Source: an uncultured Pelagibacteraceae bacterium | Lineage (GTDB): Bacteria; Pseudomonadota; Alphaproteobacteria; Pelagibacterales; Pelagibacteraceae | NCBI GenBank assembly: GCA_902516395.1 | Contig: CABXYN010000007.1 | Coordinates: 1-55,961 of the forward strand | Direction of reading: 5' to 3' | DNA: 55,961 bases | Notes under the pieces: model-generated | What the model was told of the DNA's origin: nothing | Databases searched by the model: none | The model's input: only the letters and a program-made list of their open reading frames with translations | Position numbers and translations under genes: made by a program | Part shown: piece after piece, positions 43,334 to 51,679 of the stretch | How positions within the stretch are numbered: position 1 is the stretch's first letter | How the letters are laid out: every line of letters starts with the position of its first letter

Positions 43334-44392
43334 TTAAAAACAAACAATGTGGTCAATGTGAATTGGTCGTTTAATACCAAATTTTTCGTCTATTTCATGC
43401 TGGTGAATATGGTGTGAATGAACAAATACAGGAATTTGTAACTCACTTGGTGTTTTTAAAGTATAAATAAAATTTGTTCCTCTAAATTTACGATCAACGA
43501 CTTCTAATTTTAAATTACTTTTATCATCATGTTCTAAATCTTCTGGTTGTAGTAAAAGTTTTACCTCTGAACCATTTGGATAATGTTTAACAAAATTACC
43601 TTCGATTGTGCCAAGATCTTTATTTTCTAAACTATTTTCACTTGTAACTCTTGCAGGAATTAAAATTCCTCTATTTAAAAAATTTACCACTTCTACTGAA
43701 TTAGGAAAATGATAAACATTATAAGGGTCATCAAATTGTTTCAGTTGTTTATTTAATATTATTCCACATTTAGTTCCTAGGTAAAACGCTTCGTATGAGT
43801 CATGTGTAACGATTATAGTTGTTATTTTGGATTTACTTAATAATTGTTTTAACTCAACCTGAATTTCTTCTTTAAAGCTTTGATCAACGTTTGAAAGAGG
43901 CTCATCTAAAAGTAACAAGTCTGGATTTGAAACTAATGACCTAGCTAATGATGCTCTTTGAGCCTCTCCTGCACTAATTTCATGTGGATATTTATTTAAT
44001 ATTTTCTTTAAATTTAAGAAATTAATCATTTCTTTTGGATTAATTTTTTTTTTCTTTTTACTTTTTTTTTCAGTGCCAATTAAAATGTTTTTTTCAACAT
44101 TGTAATGTGGGAATAAACTATTTTCTTGAAAGGCAAGCGATATATTTCTGTCCTCTGGTTCAGTATGAATTTTTTTTGAGGAAATCGTTTTATTATTGAT
44201 TATTATGCTTCCATTATTTATTTTTTCTAAACCAGCTATAGTTCTTAAAATTGTAGTTTTTCCTATTCCTGATGGACCCAGTAAACAAATAATATCTCCT
44301 TCATTTTGAATTGAAAAAGAAACATTTTTTACTTTTGTTGTGCCACCAACATTAAAATCAACATTATTAATTTCTAAAAAATTTTTAGTCAT
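43334..44392 (-). CDS. Ferric-iron ABC transporter ATP-binding protein (FbpC-like)
   Basis: 352-aa ATPase. Walker A GPSGIGKTT is at 39-47, Q-loop FQENSLFP near 99, Walker B LLLLDEP near 163, and a TOBE-like C-terminal domain starts near 245. The signature is ISAGE (139-143) rather than LSGGQ, an unusual but tolerated variant. The start overlaps the permease stop by 8 nt, and with the Fur-box-controlled binding-protein gene this forms an iron(III) importer. Confidence 0.9.
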   Translation of the reverse strand: MTKNFLEINNVDFNVGGTTKVKNVSFSIQNEGDIICLLGPSGIGKTTILRTIAGLEKINNGSIIINNKTISSKKIHTEPEDRNISLAFQENSLFPHYNVEKNILIGTEKKSKKKKKINPKEMINFLNLKKILNKYPHEISAGEAQRASLARSLVSNPDLLLLDEPLSNVDQSFKEEIQVELKQLLSKSKITTIIVTHDSYEAFYLGTKCGIILNKQLKQFDDPYNVYHFPNSVEVVNFLNRGILIPARVTSENSLENKDLGTIEGNFVKHYPNGSEVKLLLQPEDLEHDDKSNLKLEVVDRKFRGTNFIYTLKTPSELQIPVFVHSHHIHQHEIDEKFGIKRPIHIDHIVCF

Positions 44393-46013
44393 TACGTTCT
44401 TTTAAAATATAACTAGAAGATATTGTAATAAAAAAAGCTGCAATTAAAATCAAAAATAATGAAGGCACAGCTGCTGCTTCAAGCATGTCCTCTGAAGCTG
44501 AAATGTAAGCAGTAGTTGCGAAAGTTTCAAAATTAAAAGGTCTTAAAACTAATGTGATTGGTAATTCTCGAATTATTTCTAGTGAGACCAATATTACTAC
44601 AAAAAGAAGAGAATTTCTCAAATAAGGAATATGAATATTGGTAAATGTCTTTCTTTTTGAGTAACCAAGAAGATATGCACTTTCATCAACTGAAATATTT
44701 ATTTTTTCATAGCCTGATTTTATTCCGTTGAACGCTAGTGAGTAAAAACGAATGAAATAGACAATGACTAATCCTAATATTGATCCAATAAATACTTTTT
44801 TAATTGATAGAAATCCAAGCGATTTAATTATGTTATTATCAAACCAAGCAATAAAAGTTATAAAAGCAACAGCTAATATTACTCCAGGTATTGCATATCC
44901 TGAGATTGATAATGTTGAAAGAAAATTAAGAGTTTTATTTTTTGAAACTCTGTTACCATAGTTTGATATCAATGCGAATGTAATTAAAACAAGGCTAGAT
45001 AAAGTCACTAAATATAAAGTATTTAATAAAAGATTAATTACATTAACATCAAAGAAGTTCTCTGGAAATTTTATTGTCCAATACAACATTTGTCCTAGAG
45101 GAAATAAAAAACTTAAAAAGAATAATAAAAAACAAAATGAAAAAGCAAAAAAGGAATTTATGCCTGATAGTTTTATTTTTTTTTTTTGTTTGAATCCTCC
45201 TCTAGAGTCCAAATGATATTTTGCTTTTTTTCTGGATAAGTTCTCTGTCAAAAATAAAATAAATATAAATAATAATAAGAAAAAAGATATTCTATTCGCA
45301 AAAGCTAAATCATCGAATGTTATCCAAGCGTTATAAATTCCGGTTGTTAATGTATTCACAGAAAAAAAATCTACTGCTCCAAATTCAGCTAGTGTTTCCA
45401 TTGCTACTAATGATAACCCAGCAACTATTGCTGGTCGCGCTGCAGGTAAAATTATAGAGAAGAATGATTTAATTTTTGAAAACCCTAAATTTTTACCAAG
45501 TTCTATTAAGTTTTGTGATTGATATAAGAATGAAGATCTAGCAAGTATATAAACATATGCATAGAGAGAGAAAGAAATTGATAATATCAAACCAAACATA
45601 CCATCAAATTTTGGTATGTATTGATTATACTCCCCATCACCAAATATACTCTTCAATATAGTAAATGCTGTTCCATAATTATCAAAAAAAGCAAATAATG
45701 AGTATGCGTAAATATAGGGAGGAATTGCAAAGGATAGAATTAATGCCCATTTAAAGAAATTTACTCCTGGAAATTTATAAAATGAAACTATGTATGCTGA
45801 TCCAACCCCTAAAATAAATGTTAAGATTAAAACACCGACTAATAGTGATAATGAATTTAAGATGTATTCGTATAAAAAAGTATTTTTAAGTATTTCAAAA
45901 TACCGGGATGTATCCTCAAAAAAACTTAAAGAAACTGTTAAAATAGGAATAATGACTAAGAATGAAATTAATACAGAGCTTAAAAACCATAAATTTAATT
46001 TATTTGAAAACAT
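44385..46013 (-). CDS. Ferric-iron ABC transporter permease (FbpB-like, fused double permease)
   Basis: 542-aa inner-membrane protein with about twelve hydrophobic segments arranged as two BPD-permease halves, as in FbpB/FutB. The coupling (EAA) loops are GKNLGFSKIKSFFSIILP near 188 and YLLGYSKRKTFTNIHIPYL near 447. The first half ends in VAMETLAEFGAVDFFS, a hallmark of the iron(III) permeases. Located between the peroxiredoxin and ATPase genes. Confidence 0.92.
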   Translation of the reverse strand: MFSNKLNLWFLSSVLISFLVIIPILTVSLSFFEDTSRYFEILKNTFLYEYILNSLSLLVGVLILTFILGVGSAYIVSFYKFPGVNFFKWALILSFAIPPYIYAYSLFAFFDNYGTAFTILKSIFGDGEYNQYIPKFDGMFGLILSISFSLYAYVYILARSSFLYQSQNLIELGKNLGFSKIKSFFSIILPAARPAIVAGLSLVAMETLAEFGAVDFFSVNTLTTGIYNAWITFDDLAFANRISFFLLLFIFILFLTENLSRKKAKYHLDSRGGFKQKKKIKLSGINSFFAFSFCFLLFFLSFLFPLGQMLYWTIKFPENFFDVNVINLLLNTLYLVTLSSLVLITFALISNYGNRVSKNKTLNFLSTLSISGYAIPGVILAVAFITFIAWFDNNIIKSLGFLSIKKVFIGSILGLVIVYFIRFYSLAFNGIKSGYEKINISVDESAYLLGYSKRKTFTNIHIPYLRNSLLFVVILVSLEIIRELPITLVLRPFNFETFATTAYISASEDMLEAAAVPSLFLILIAAFFITISSSYILKERND

Positions 46014-46033
46014 TTTAAAAACTAATATTTTTT

Positions 46034-46576
46034 TTATTTTTTTTCTGAGAGGTATTTAATACAATTATCTGGAGTTGTCTCGATGTAAGGATCATCATCT
46101 GAACCATCATTATTTATACCAGGTTCTTGCCACCATTTTTCAACAATTCCATTATTAATTACGGCCATATATCTCCAACTTCTTTGACCAAATCCATTAT
46201 GATCTTTGGAAACTAGCATACCCATAAATTTAGTAAAAAGTCCTGAACCATCTGGTATAAGTTTGATATTTTTAATTTGTAATTTTTCTGCCCATGCGTT
46301 CATTGTGTAAGAGTCGTTAACTGAACAGCAGTATATTTCATCAATTCCAAGCTCTTTTAACTTCAAATAATTAGTCTCAAAACCTGGTAGCTGTTGAGAG
46401 GAACATGTAGGCGTAAATGCACCAGGGAGGCTAAAAATTATAACTCTTTTTCCATTAAAATAATCATCAGTAGACTTATCGACCCATATTCCACCTATAG
46501 AACATTCATTGAGGGATGATGAACTATCTCCTTCTCTTGTTTTAAAAATTACTTTAGGTATTTGAAGTCCAATCAT
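46034..46576 (-). CDS. Peroxiredoxin 5-type (1-Cys/atypical) thiol peroxidase
   Basis: 180-aa cytoplasmic peroxiredoxin. The peroxidatic Cys is C58 in PGAFTPTCSS, the Prx5 signature, and the partner Arg is in GQRSWRY near 128. The family reduces H2O2 and alkyl hydroperoxides using glutathione, glutaredoxin or thioredoxin. Placed inside the iron-transporter cluster (20 nt before the permease gene), it would protect against Fenton chemistry when iron is taken up (inference). Confidence 0.93.
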   Translation of the reverse strand: MIGLQIPKVIFKTREGDSSSSLNECSIGGIWVDKSTDDYFNGKRVIIFSLPGAFTPTCSSQQLPGFETNYLKLKELGIDEIYCCSVNDSYTMNAWAEKLQIKNIKLIPDGSGLFTKFMGMLVSKDHNGFGQRSWRYMAVINNGIVEKWWQEPGINNDGSDDDPYIETTPDNCIKYLSEKK

Positions 46577-46599
46577 GTGATTAATTTTTTTGTTTTTTT

Positions 46600-46632
46600 A
46601 AAAGTGCCTACGAAGGATACATAGGCACTTTT
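46600..46632 (-). terminator. Hairpin terminator after the iron-binding-protein gene
   Basis: AAAAGTGCCTA (46600-46610) and TAGGCACTTTT (46622-46632) form a perfect 11-bp stem with an 11-nt loop. The T-tract is short and partly within the stem, so it may be leaky. It separates futA from the peroxiredoxin and permease genes on the minus strand. Confidence 0.7.
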
Positions 46633-46643
46633 ATTAAGAAAAG

Positions 46644-46826
46644 TCAGATATTGAATACTTTTGAAATGTGCGGAAAATCTTTAGTACTTATCTCTGAGAT
46701 TTTTCTATTATTTATTCTTTTATTAATTTTTTTACACTCCTCAGCACATGGTTTACATGGCTGGGCTGATTTATTTAAATTAATATCAGAAATAAATTTT
46801 TTTTTAATCTTCAATGTTATTTCCAA
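46644..46826 (-). CDS. Doubtful 60-aa Cys-containing ORF downstream of futA
   Basis: A TTG-start frame overlaps the last 10 nt of the iron-binding-protein gene and ends just before the terminator. Its translation has AQPCKPCAEECKKIN near 21-35, three cysteines in a C-x2-C-x3-C pattern that could bind metal, in an otherwise Lys-rich chain. No ATG and no clear ribosome-binding site. It may be a tiny metal-handling protein or a chance frame. Confidence 0.25.
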   Translation of the reverse strand: MEITLKIKKKFISDINLNKSAQPCKPCAEECKKINKRINNRKISEISTKDFPHISKVFNI

Positions 46827-47845
46827 CCAGCAGCTGTCATTACTTCTAATGCATCTGCTTGTTTTTGACCATAACTAGCAACACTTGTAGTTAGATCTTG
46901 TTTAAAATCTAATCCCAAGTTGTTTACTACTAATGGACTAGGTGAAACACCACTTATCATTGGAAACTCAAATGTATTATTTGTAAAGTGTTCTTGAGAT
47001 TCTGCTGACAATAGGAAATCAACAAGTGCAATTGCATTAGCTTTATTTGGAGCACCTTTAACTAAAGCAGCACAACTAATATTCATGTGAGCACCTCTAT
47101 CATTTTGATTAGGGAAAAAGGCTTTAACTTTTTTTGCAGCTTCTTGTTGCTCTGGACCTTTATTGCCTGAAAGCATCAATGCTAAGTAATACGTATTAGC
47201 AACTGCAATATCAGCCTCACCAGCTGCTACTGCCATGATTTGTGCTCTATCATTTCCTTTTGGATCTCTTGCCATATTAGCAACAACACCTTTTGCCCAT
47301 TCAGCTGTAGCTTTTTTTCCATTGTTCTTTACTAATGAGGCTACAAGTGATTTGTTATAAATGTTGCTTGATGCTCTAATTACTAATCTACCTTTCCATT
47401 TAGGATCAGCTAGACCTTCATATGTCATTCCAGATAGCTCAGCACCTGTAACTCTTTCAGGAGAGTAGTAAATAATTCTAGCTCTTTTTGCTACTCCAAC
47501 CCAGTGAGTTGTTCTAAAACTTTTTGGAACTTGTGATTTAATTGTTGATGATACTAAACCAGATTCTGTCATACCTTTTGCTTGAAAAGCACCACATCTT
47601 CCAGCATCAGCTGTTATATAAAGATCAGCAGCTGAATCAGCGCCTTCTTCAATCATTCTTTTTTCTAATGCACCAGATTTACCGTTAATTAAATTAACTT
47701 TAATTCCAGTTGCAGCTGTAAACTTTCCATAAAGTTCAGCGTCGGCCTTATAATGTCTTGCATTAAAGATATTTACCTCATTTGCTATTGCGAAAGTCGA
47801 TACAAACAAGGATAAAATTAGTGCAGAAATTGTTATTTTTTTCAT
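46817..47845 (-). CDS. Ferric-iron ABC transporter substrate-binding protein (FutA/FbpA-like)
   Basis: 342-aa periplasmic iron(III) receptor. Start at 47845 was chosen over an upstream one because it gives a signal peptide (MKKITISALIL, cleavage after ANA-type site near 21) and follows AGAAAG. After cleavage the protein begins with the FutA-like NIFNARHY; iron-ligand candidates are H31, Y32, Y219 and Y220. Expression should be iron-controlled: two palindromic Fur-type boxes overlap its promoter. A terminator follows. Permease and ATPase genes lie downstream beyond the peroxiredoxin. Confidence 0.95.
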   Translation of the reverse strand: MKKITISALILSLFVSTFAIANEVNIFNARHYKADAELYGKFTAATGIKVNLINGKSGALEKRMIEEGADSAADLYITADAGRCGAFQAKGMTESGLVSSTIKSQVPKSFRTTHWVGVAKRARIIYYSPERVTGAELSGMTYEGLADPKWKGRLVIRASSNIYNKSLVASLVKNNGKKATAEWAKGVVANMARDPKGNDRAQIMAVAAGEADIAVANTYYLALMLSGNKGPEQQEAAKKVKAFFPNQNDRGAHMNISCAALVKGAPNKANAIALVDFLLSAESQEHFTNNTFEFPMISGVSPSPLVVNNLGLDFKQDLTTSVASYGQKQADALEVMTAAGWK

Positions 47846-47888
47846 AAATCTTTCTCTATGTTGATTGTTTATTTTTTTATAATGGTTC

Positions 47889-47903
47889 TGAGAACTATTC
47901 TCA
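47889..47903. promoter_or_regulatory. Second Fur-type operator half of the tandem (near-perfect 7-1-7)
   Basis: TGAGAAC-T-ATTCTCA is a 7-1-7 inverted repeat with one mismatch. It lies 1 bp from the perfect box at 47905-47919, a 16-bp period that would put two dimers on one face region of the promoter of the iron-binding-protein gene. Confidence 0.7.
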
Positions 47904-47904
47904 A

Positions 47905-47919
47905 TGATAATGATTATCA
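47905..47919. promoter_or_regulatory. Perfect Fur box (TGATAAT-G-ATTATCA)
   Basis: A perfect 7-1-7 palindrome identical to the classical Fur consensus core. It sits 59 nt upstream of the iron-binding-protein ATG and covers the predicted -10 hexamer, so repressor binding should block transcription when iron is plentiful. Confidence 0.88.
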
Positions 47920-47940
47920 ATCTCAATATTGTCGCATCAA
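47913..47940 (-). promoter_or_regulatory. Predicted promoter of the iron-binding-protein gene
   Basis: On the minus strand, TTGATG (47935-47940) and GATAAT (47913-47918) are spaced 16 nt apart. The -10 lies inside the perfect Fur box. Transcription would start near 47906 and leave a leader of about 60 nt. Confidence 0.6.
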
Positions 47941-47962
47941 AAAGCTTATTTTTATTGATATT

Positions 47963-48853
47963 TTAGGACTTAAATTCTGAAATTTTACTATAAAGGAAAT
48001 TCCTGAAGATTGTTACCCTAGCAACATTTTTAAGAGATTCAGGAAATACGAAGTGAGCTTCGGTTATAGGCCCCTCAACTTTAGGTAGTATTTTTATTAC
48101 ATTGCTTGATAAAGAAACAATATAATCAGGAAGAGCAGCTAGACCTACGCCACTTTCTACAGCCAAAAGTAGTCCCATTACACTATTTACTTTCATAGCT
48201 GACTTTCTCTTCTTGTTGTCTTTCATACCAAGTTTTAATGCCCAATCAGGATTAAATACAGGAGATGGTGCACCTCTACCAAATGAAATAAACTTATGCT
48301 TATTTAAATCAGCAATAGTTTTTGGCATACCATATTTTTCTAAATATTTTGTAGATCCATAAATATGATAATTAATATCCATCAATTTTCTTTGGATATA
48401 ATTAAGCTGTTTTGGCCTTCTCATAAATATTCCAATATCAGCTTGTCTTGTACTTAAATCTAACTCTTTATCATCAAAAATTAACTCTACCTCGATTTCT
48501 GGATTTAACTCCATAAATTCTTGAATTCTTGGTGTTAACCAATGAGTTCCAAAACTTCTAACTGTTGTAATAGTTAATTTTCCAGTCGGTTTATGTTTTT
48601 GATCTCCTAAAGTTGTTTCAACCTCTTTAAGTTTACTTATAACTTCATGTGCAGTTTTATAAACATATTCACCATTTTCTGTAAGTGTTAACCCTCTTGC
48701 ATGTCTTTCGAAAAGCTTTACTTTTAAATCTTCTTCTAAGGATTGAATTTGTCTACTTATTGCAGATTGGCTTAGATTAAGAATTACAGTAGCACTTGTG
48801 AAACTACCAGCTTCAGCCACTGCATGAAAAATTTTTAATTTATCCCAATCCAT
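47963..48853 (-). CDS. LysR-family transcriptional regulator
   Basis: 296-aa DNA-binding regulator. The winged helix-turn-helix is at about 1-60 (LKIFHAVAEAGSFTSATVIL, LSQSAISRQIQSLE). The effector domain runs from about 90 with KLTITTVRSFGTHWLTP. It resembles the GcvA/AmpR-like branch acting with a small-molecule co-inducer. Its ATG overlaps the acuI stop (TAATG), so it is made together with AcuI and may control that gene or the adjacent iron operon; the target is not known. Confidence 0.92.
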   Translation of the reverse strand: MDWDKLKIFHAVAEAGSFTSATVILNLSQSAISRQIQSLEEDLKVKLFERHARGLTLTENGEYVYKTAHEVISKLKEVETTLGDQKHKPTGKLTITTVRSFGTHWLTPRIQEFMELNPEIEVELIFDDKELDLSTRQADIGIFMRRPKQLNYIQRKLMDINYHIYGSTKYLEKYGMPKTIADLNKHKFISFGRGAPSPVFNPDWALKLGMKDNKKRKSAMKVNSVMGLLLAVESGVGLAALPDYIVSLSSNVIKILPKVEGPITEAHFVFPESLKNVARVTIFRNFLYSKISEFKS

Positions 48854-49857
48854 TATTTGTTTACATCCACTAGAATTTTATTTTTCAATTTTCCTTCAAG
48901 CATTTCTGGAAATACATTTAAAAGTTCCTCGAGCCCAACAATTTTAATTGATTTTTCAATAATACTAAAATCAACTAAATTTGGTACTTCACCCCAGACA
49001 AATTCTTTTCTTTTGTTGCTTACATTAACTGAATCTACACCCCATAGTTTTACAGCTCTGATATAAAAAGGAACAACAGATGTATTTAATTTGTTAGTTC
49101 CACTTGCATTTCCGCATACTGCAACAATTCCTTTAAGTCTGGTTTGTGAAATCGCATTTGCCAGTATATTTCCTCCTACAGTATCAACAACACCATCCCA
49201 AGTACCTTTGCCAATTAATCTTGGCTCGCCTTCAAATTCTTTACGATCAAGAACCGTTTTTGCCCCTAATTCCTTTAAATACTCAGCTTTTTCTGGTTTA
49301 CCGGTGATTGCGGTTACATTGCATCCCATTTTAGATAAAATATTTACAGCAACCATCCCTACTCCACCTGTTGAACCTGTTACAAGAACATCGTTAACTT
49401 TACTTTGAAGTAATAATTCTTCTTTTGCTTTTACAGCAAATGCACACAACATTGCTGTAAAGCCTGCAGTACCCATCATCATTGCTTGCTTTAAATCAAT
49501 GCCTGAAGGTTTCTTTATAAGAAACTCTTTTTTAACTCTTGCATATTGAGAGAAACCTCCATGAAATAATTCTCCAACTCTGCAACCAGTAAGTATTACC
49601 TCATCACCTTCCTTAAATTCTTCTGACTTGCTTTCTGCTACTGTACCTGAAAAATCAATTCCAGGAATTCTTGGAAACTCTTTTACTAATTTTGCACCAT
49701 CTTTTAAAATTAAAGCATCTTTATAATTTAAGTCAGAGTATTGTATTTTAACTAAAACTTCACCTTCGTTTAAAAAATCAAAATTTAGTTCTTTAACTTC
49801 TCGAGAAAAATTTTCACCCTCCTGGTTTATAACCAGAGCTTTGAAAGTTTCAGACAT
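48853..49857 (-). CDS. acuI: Acrylyl-CoA reductase-type quinone oxidoreductase (AcuI/YhdH)
   Basis: 334-aa zinc-free MDR enzyme, NADPH-dependent. Family features: KIQYSDLNYKDALIL near 39, PGIDFSGTV near 65, the NADPH motif VTGSTGGVGMVAV near 160, and VWGVD-like LWGVDSVNV near 272. AcuI reduces toxic acryloyl-CoA to propionyl-CoA, and marine bacteria that degrade DMSP carry it; SAR11 does so. No other DMSP gene is in the window. Followed by LysR (1-nt overlap) and preceded by folE (13-nt gap). Confidence 0.9.
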   Translation of the reverse strand: MSETFKALVINQEGENFSREVKELNFDFLNEGEVLVKIQYSDLNYKDALILKDGAKLVKEFPRIPGIDFSGTVAESKSEEFKEGDEVILTGCRVGELFHGGFSQYARVKKEFLIKKPSGIDLKQAMMMGTAGFTAMLCAFAVKAKEELLLQSKVNDVLVTGSTGGVGMVAVNILSKMGCNVTAITGKPEKAEYLKELGAKTVLDRKEFEGEPRLIGKGTWDGVVDTVGGNILANAISQTRLKGIVAVCGNASGTNKLNTSVVPFYIRAVKLWGVDSVNVSNKRKEFVWGEVPNLVDFSIIEKSIKIVGLEELLNVFPEMLEGKLKNKILVDVNK

Positions 49858-49870
49858 GTATAATTAAACT

Positions 49871-50473
49871 CTATTTTGCAATAAATCGCAAATATCTATT
49901 CTGATAACTAAGATCGTCTTTAAATTGACCTAAATAAAAATTAGTAACAGTTGTAGCTTGTTCCTTTTTAATACCTCGCATAGTCATACACTGATGAGTT
50001 GAGTCAATTGTTACTGCAACGCCTTTTGCATCTAATGATTCCATTAATGTATTTGCGATTTGAACTGTTAATCTCTCTTGTGTTTGCAGTCTTTTTGAAA
50101 AAACTTCCACAACTCTTGCAATTTTACTTAGTCCAACAACTCTTTCATTTGGAATATAAGCAACATGTGCGATTCCAATAATAGGTGCCATATGATGTTC
50201 GCAGTGACTTTGTACAGAAATATTTTTTTGAACTACCATATCGCTGTAGCCTTCAACATCCCCAAAAGTTTTGCTTAAAATTTCTTTAGGATCCTCTTTG
50301 TAACCTTTAAAGTACTCTTTGAATGCTTTCGTAACCCTTTTTGGAGTTTCTAATAAACCTTCTCTAGATGGATCTTCACCTAGCCATTTTAAGATTTTAA
50401 CAAACGCTTCACGTGCCTCTTCATCTGTTACAACCTCAGTATTTTTGTTATTTTCGTTTTTTACTAATTTCAT
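49871..50473 (-). CDS. folE: GTP cyclohydrolase I
   Basis: First enzyme of folate (and related pterin) synthesis, turning GTP into dihydroneopterin triphosphate. The 200-aa protein has the zinc ligands C91, H94 (HCEHHMAP) and C162 (STHQCMTMRG), the GLSKIARVVE stretch near 114 and SKRLQTQERLT near 126. Length is normal. It is divergent from hisI across an 80-bp AT-rich gap, and is probably co-transcribed with acuI and the LysR gene. Confidence 0.97.
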   Translation of the reverse strand: MKLVKNENNKNTEVVTDEEAREAFVKILKWLGEDPSREGLLETPKRVTKAFKEYFKGYKEDPKEILSKTFGDVEGYSDMVVQKNISVQSHCEHHMAPIIGIAHVAYIPNERVVGLSKIARVVEVFSKRLQTQERLTVQIANTLMESLDAKGVAVTIDSTHQCMTMRGIKKEQATTVTNFYLGQFKDDLSYQNRYLRFIAK

Positions 50474-50553
50474 GATGGGTTTTTATATATATAAATCCTT
50501 AATTTTAAAATATTTAATATATTCAGTAATATGTTAGATATTGCGACTTATAT

Positions 50554-51021
50554 ATGTTTAAAAAAAGAGAAAATGTCGCTGATATAGAGGAGGGTAACCT
50601 ATTATCTCCAAAATTCGATAATGATGGTTTAATCCCTGTAATTACAACGTGTGCGGAAACTAAAGAAATACTTATGCACGGTTATATGAATGTTGAGGCT
50701 TTAAAATTAACGATAGAAACAAAAGAAGCGCACTACTGGAGCAGGTCTAGGAAACAAATTTGGCATAAAGGAAAAACTAGTGGCTTTACTCAAAAAGTAA
50801 CAGAAATAAGAATTGATGATGATCAAGATGCAGTTTGGATTACCGTAGATATTGGTGATGGCGCAAGTTGCCATGTTGGTTATAGATCATGTTTTTATCG
50901 ATCAGTTCCAATGGGTGAAATTGAAAATGGACGTAAAGTAGAAATGAAATTTGAAGAAGAAAAGAAAAAATTTGATCCAGAAGTTGTTTATAAAGGCCAA
51001 CCAAACCCAACTAAAATTTAA
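50554..51021 (+). CDS. hisI: Phosphoribosyl-AMP cyclohydrolase
   Basis: Histidine-pathway enzyme that opens the purine ring of PR-AMP. The 155-aa protein has HYWSRSRKQIWHKGKTSG near 60-77 and the zinc motif C106-H107 ... C113 (SCHVGYRSCFYR). The Mg/Zn box usually written DCDxD is DDDQD at 88-92, so the third zinc Cys is Asp89; I recall this variant in other alphaproteobacteria. No HisE domain is fused. The gene stands apart from any his operon. Confidence 0.95.
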   Translation: MFKKRENVADIEEGNLLSPKFDNDGLIPVITTCAETKEILMHGYMNVEALKLTIETKEAHYWSRSRKQIWHKGKTSGFTQKVTEIRIDDDQDAVWITVDIGDGASCHVGYRSCFYRSVPMGEIENGRKVEMKFEEEKKKFDPEVVYKGQPNPTKI

Positions 51022-51031
51022 ATTTTTATTT

Positions 51032-51679
51032 ATGTCTGAAAAATCAGAAATAATAGTATCAAGACCTTTTGGACCAACAATTGCAAAAGTTACAATGTCC
51101 AAAGATTTAGTTGATAGTCTTAATAAATACGTAGATAAAATTGTTGAAGATGAAAAAAGATCAAAAGATCAAGATCATGGAGATAAACTGGCTGGAAACG
51201 TTACACAAGAATTTCATTTAGATCAGGAATTCTTAAAAAACTCTGGTTTTGCAAAATTTTTAGGAATGTCTACTGCTCATTGGATAAAACACTCAGGTCT
51301 TCAAAATATAAAAAAATTTCAAATCTTAAGTTCGTGGGTAGTTAGACAATTTAAAAATGAATATAATCCAACACATTGGCATTCAGGTCATATTTCAGGG
51401 GTAGGATATATTAAAGTTCCAAGCACTTTTGGAAAATCTGTTCAAGATGTTAAAACAGTTAATCCAAATGGAAATTTAGAACTTATACACGGAACAAGAA
51501 TGTTTTTATCTAATTCAACTTTTAGAATTACACCTGAAGTAGGTGATTTTTATTTTTTTCCTAATTATATGATGCATACAGTATATCCATTTTCAAATAC
51601 TGATCAGGAGAGAAGATCTGTCTCATTTAATGCAAAAATTGATGATGATATATATGATGTCTATGCTCAAAGAGATTAA
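51032..51679 (+). CDS. 2-oxoglutarate/Fe(II)-dependent oxygenase of the TIGR02466 type
   Basis: 215-aa protein. Start at 51032 lies 10 nt after hisI; the open frame upstream is only hisI in another frame. The double-stranded beta-helix motifs are visible: NPTHWHSGHISGVGYI at 112-127 with candidate iron His residues, GDFYFFPNYMMHTVYPF at 171-187 with H182, and the co-substrate Arg in ERRSVSFN. The family is prolyl-hydroxylase-like and also common in marine phages; the target is unknown. It overlaps the DUF2237 gene by 17 nt. Confidence 0.82.
   Translation: MSEKSEIIVSRPFGPTIAKVTMSKDLVDSLNKYVDKIVEDEKRSKDQDHGDKLAGNVTQEFHLDQEFLKNSGFAKFLGMSTAHWIKHSGLQNIKKFQILSSWVVRQFKNEYNPTHWHSGHISGVGYIKVPSTFGKSVQDVKTVNPNGNLELIHGTRMFLSNSTFRITPEVGDFYFFPNYMMHTVYPFSNTDQERRSVSFNAKIDDDIYDVYAQRD

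Noticed and set aside
46651..46878. Hydrophobic 75-codon plus-strand frame opposite the futA 3' end
   Set aside because: It overlaps futA antisense, has no ribosome-binding site, and its hydrophobicity follows from AT-rich antisense sequence.
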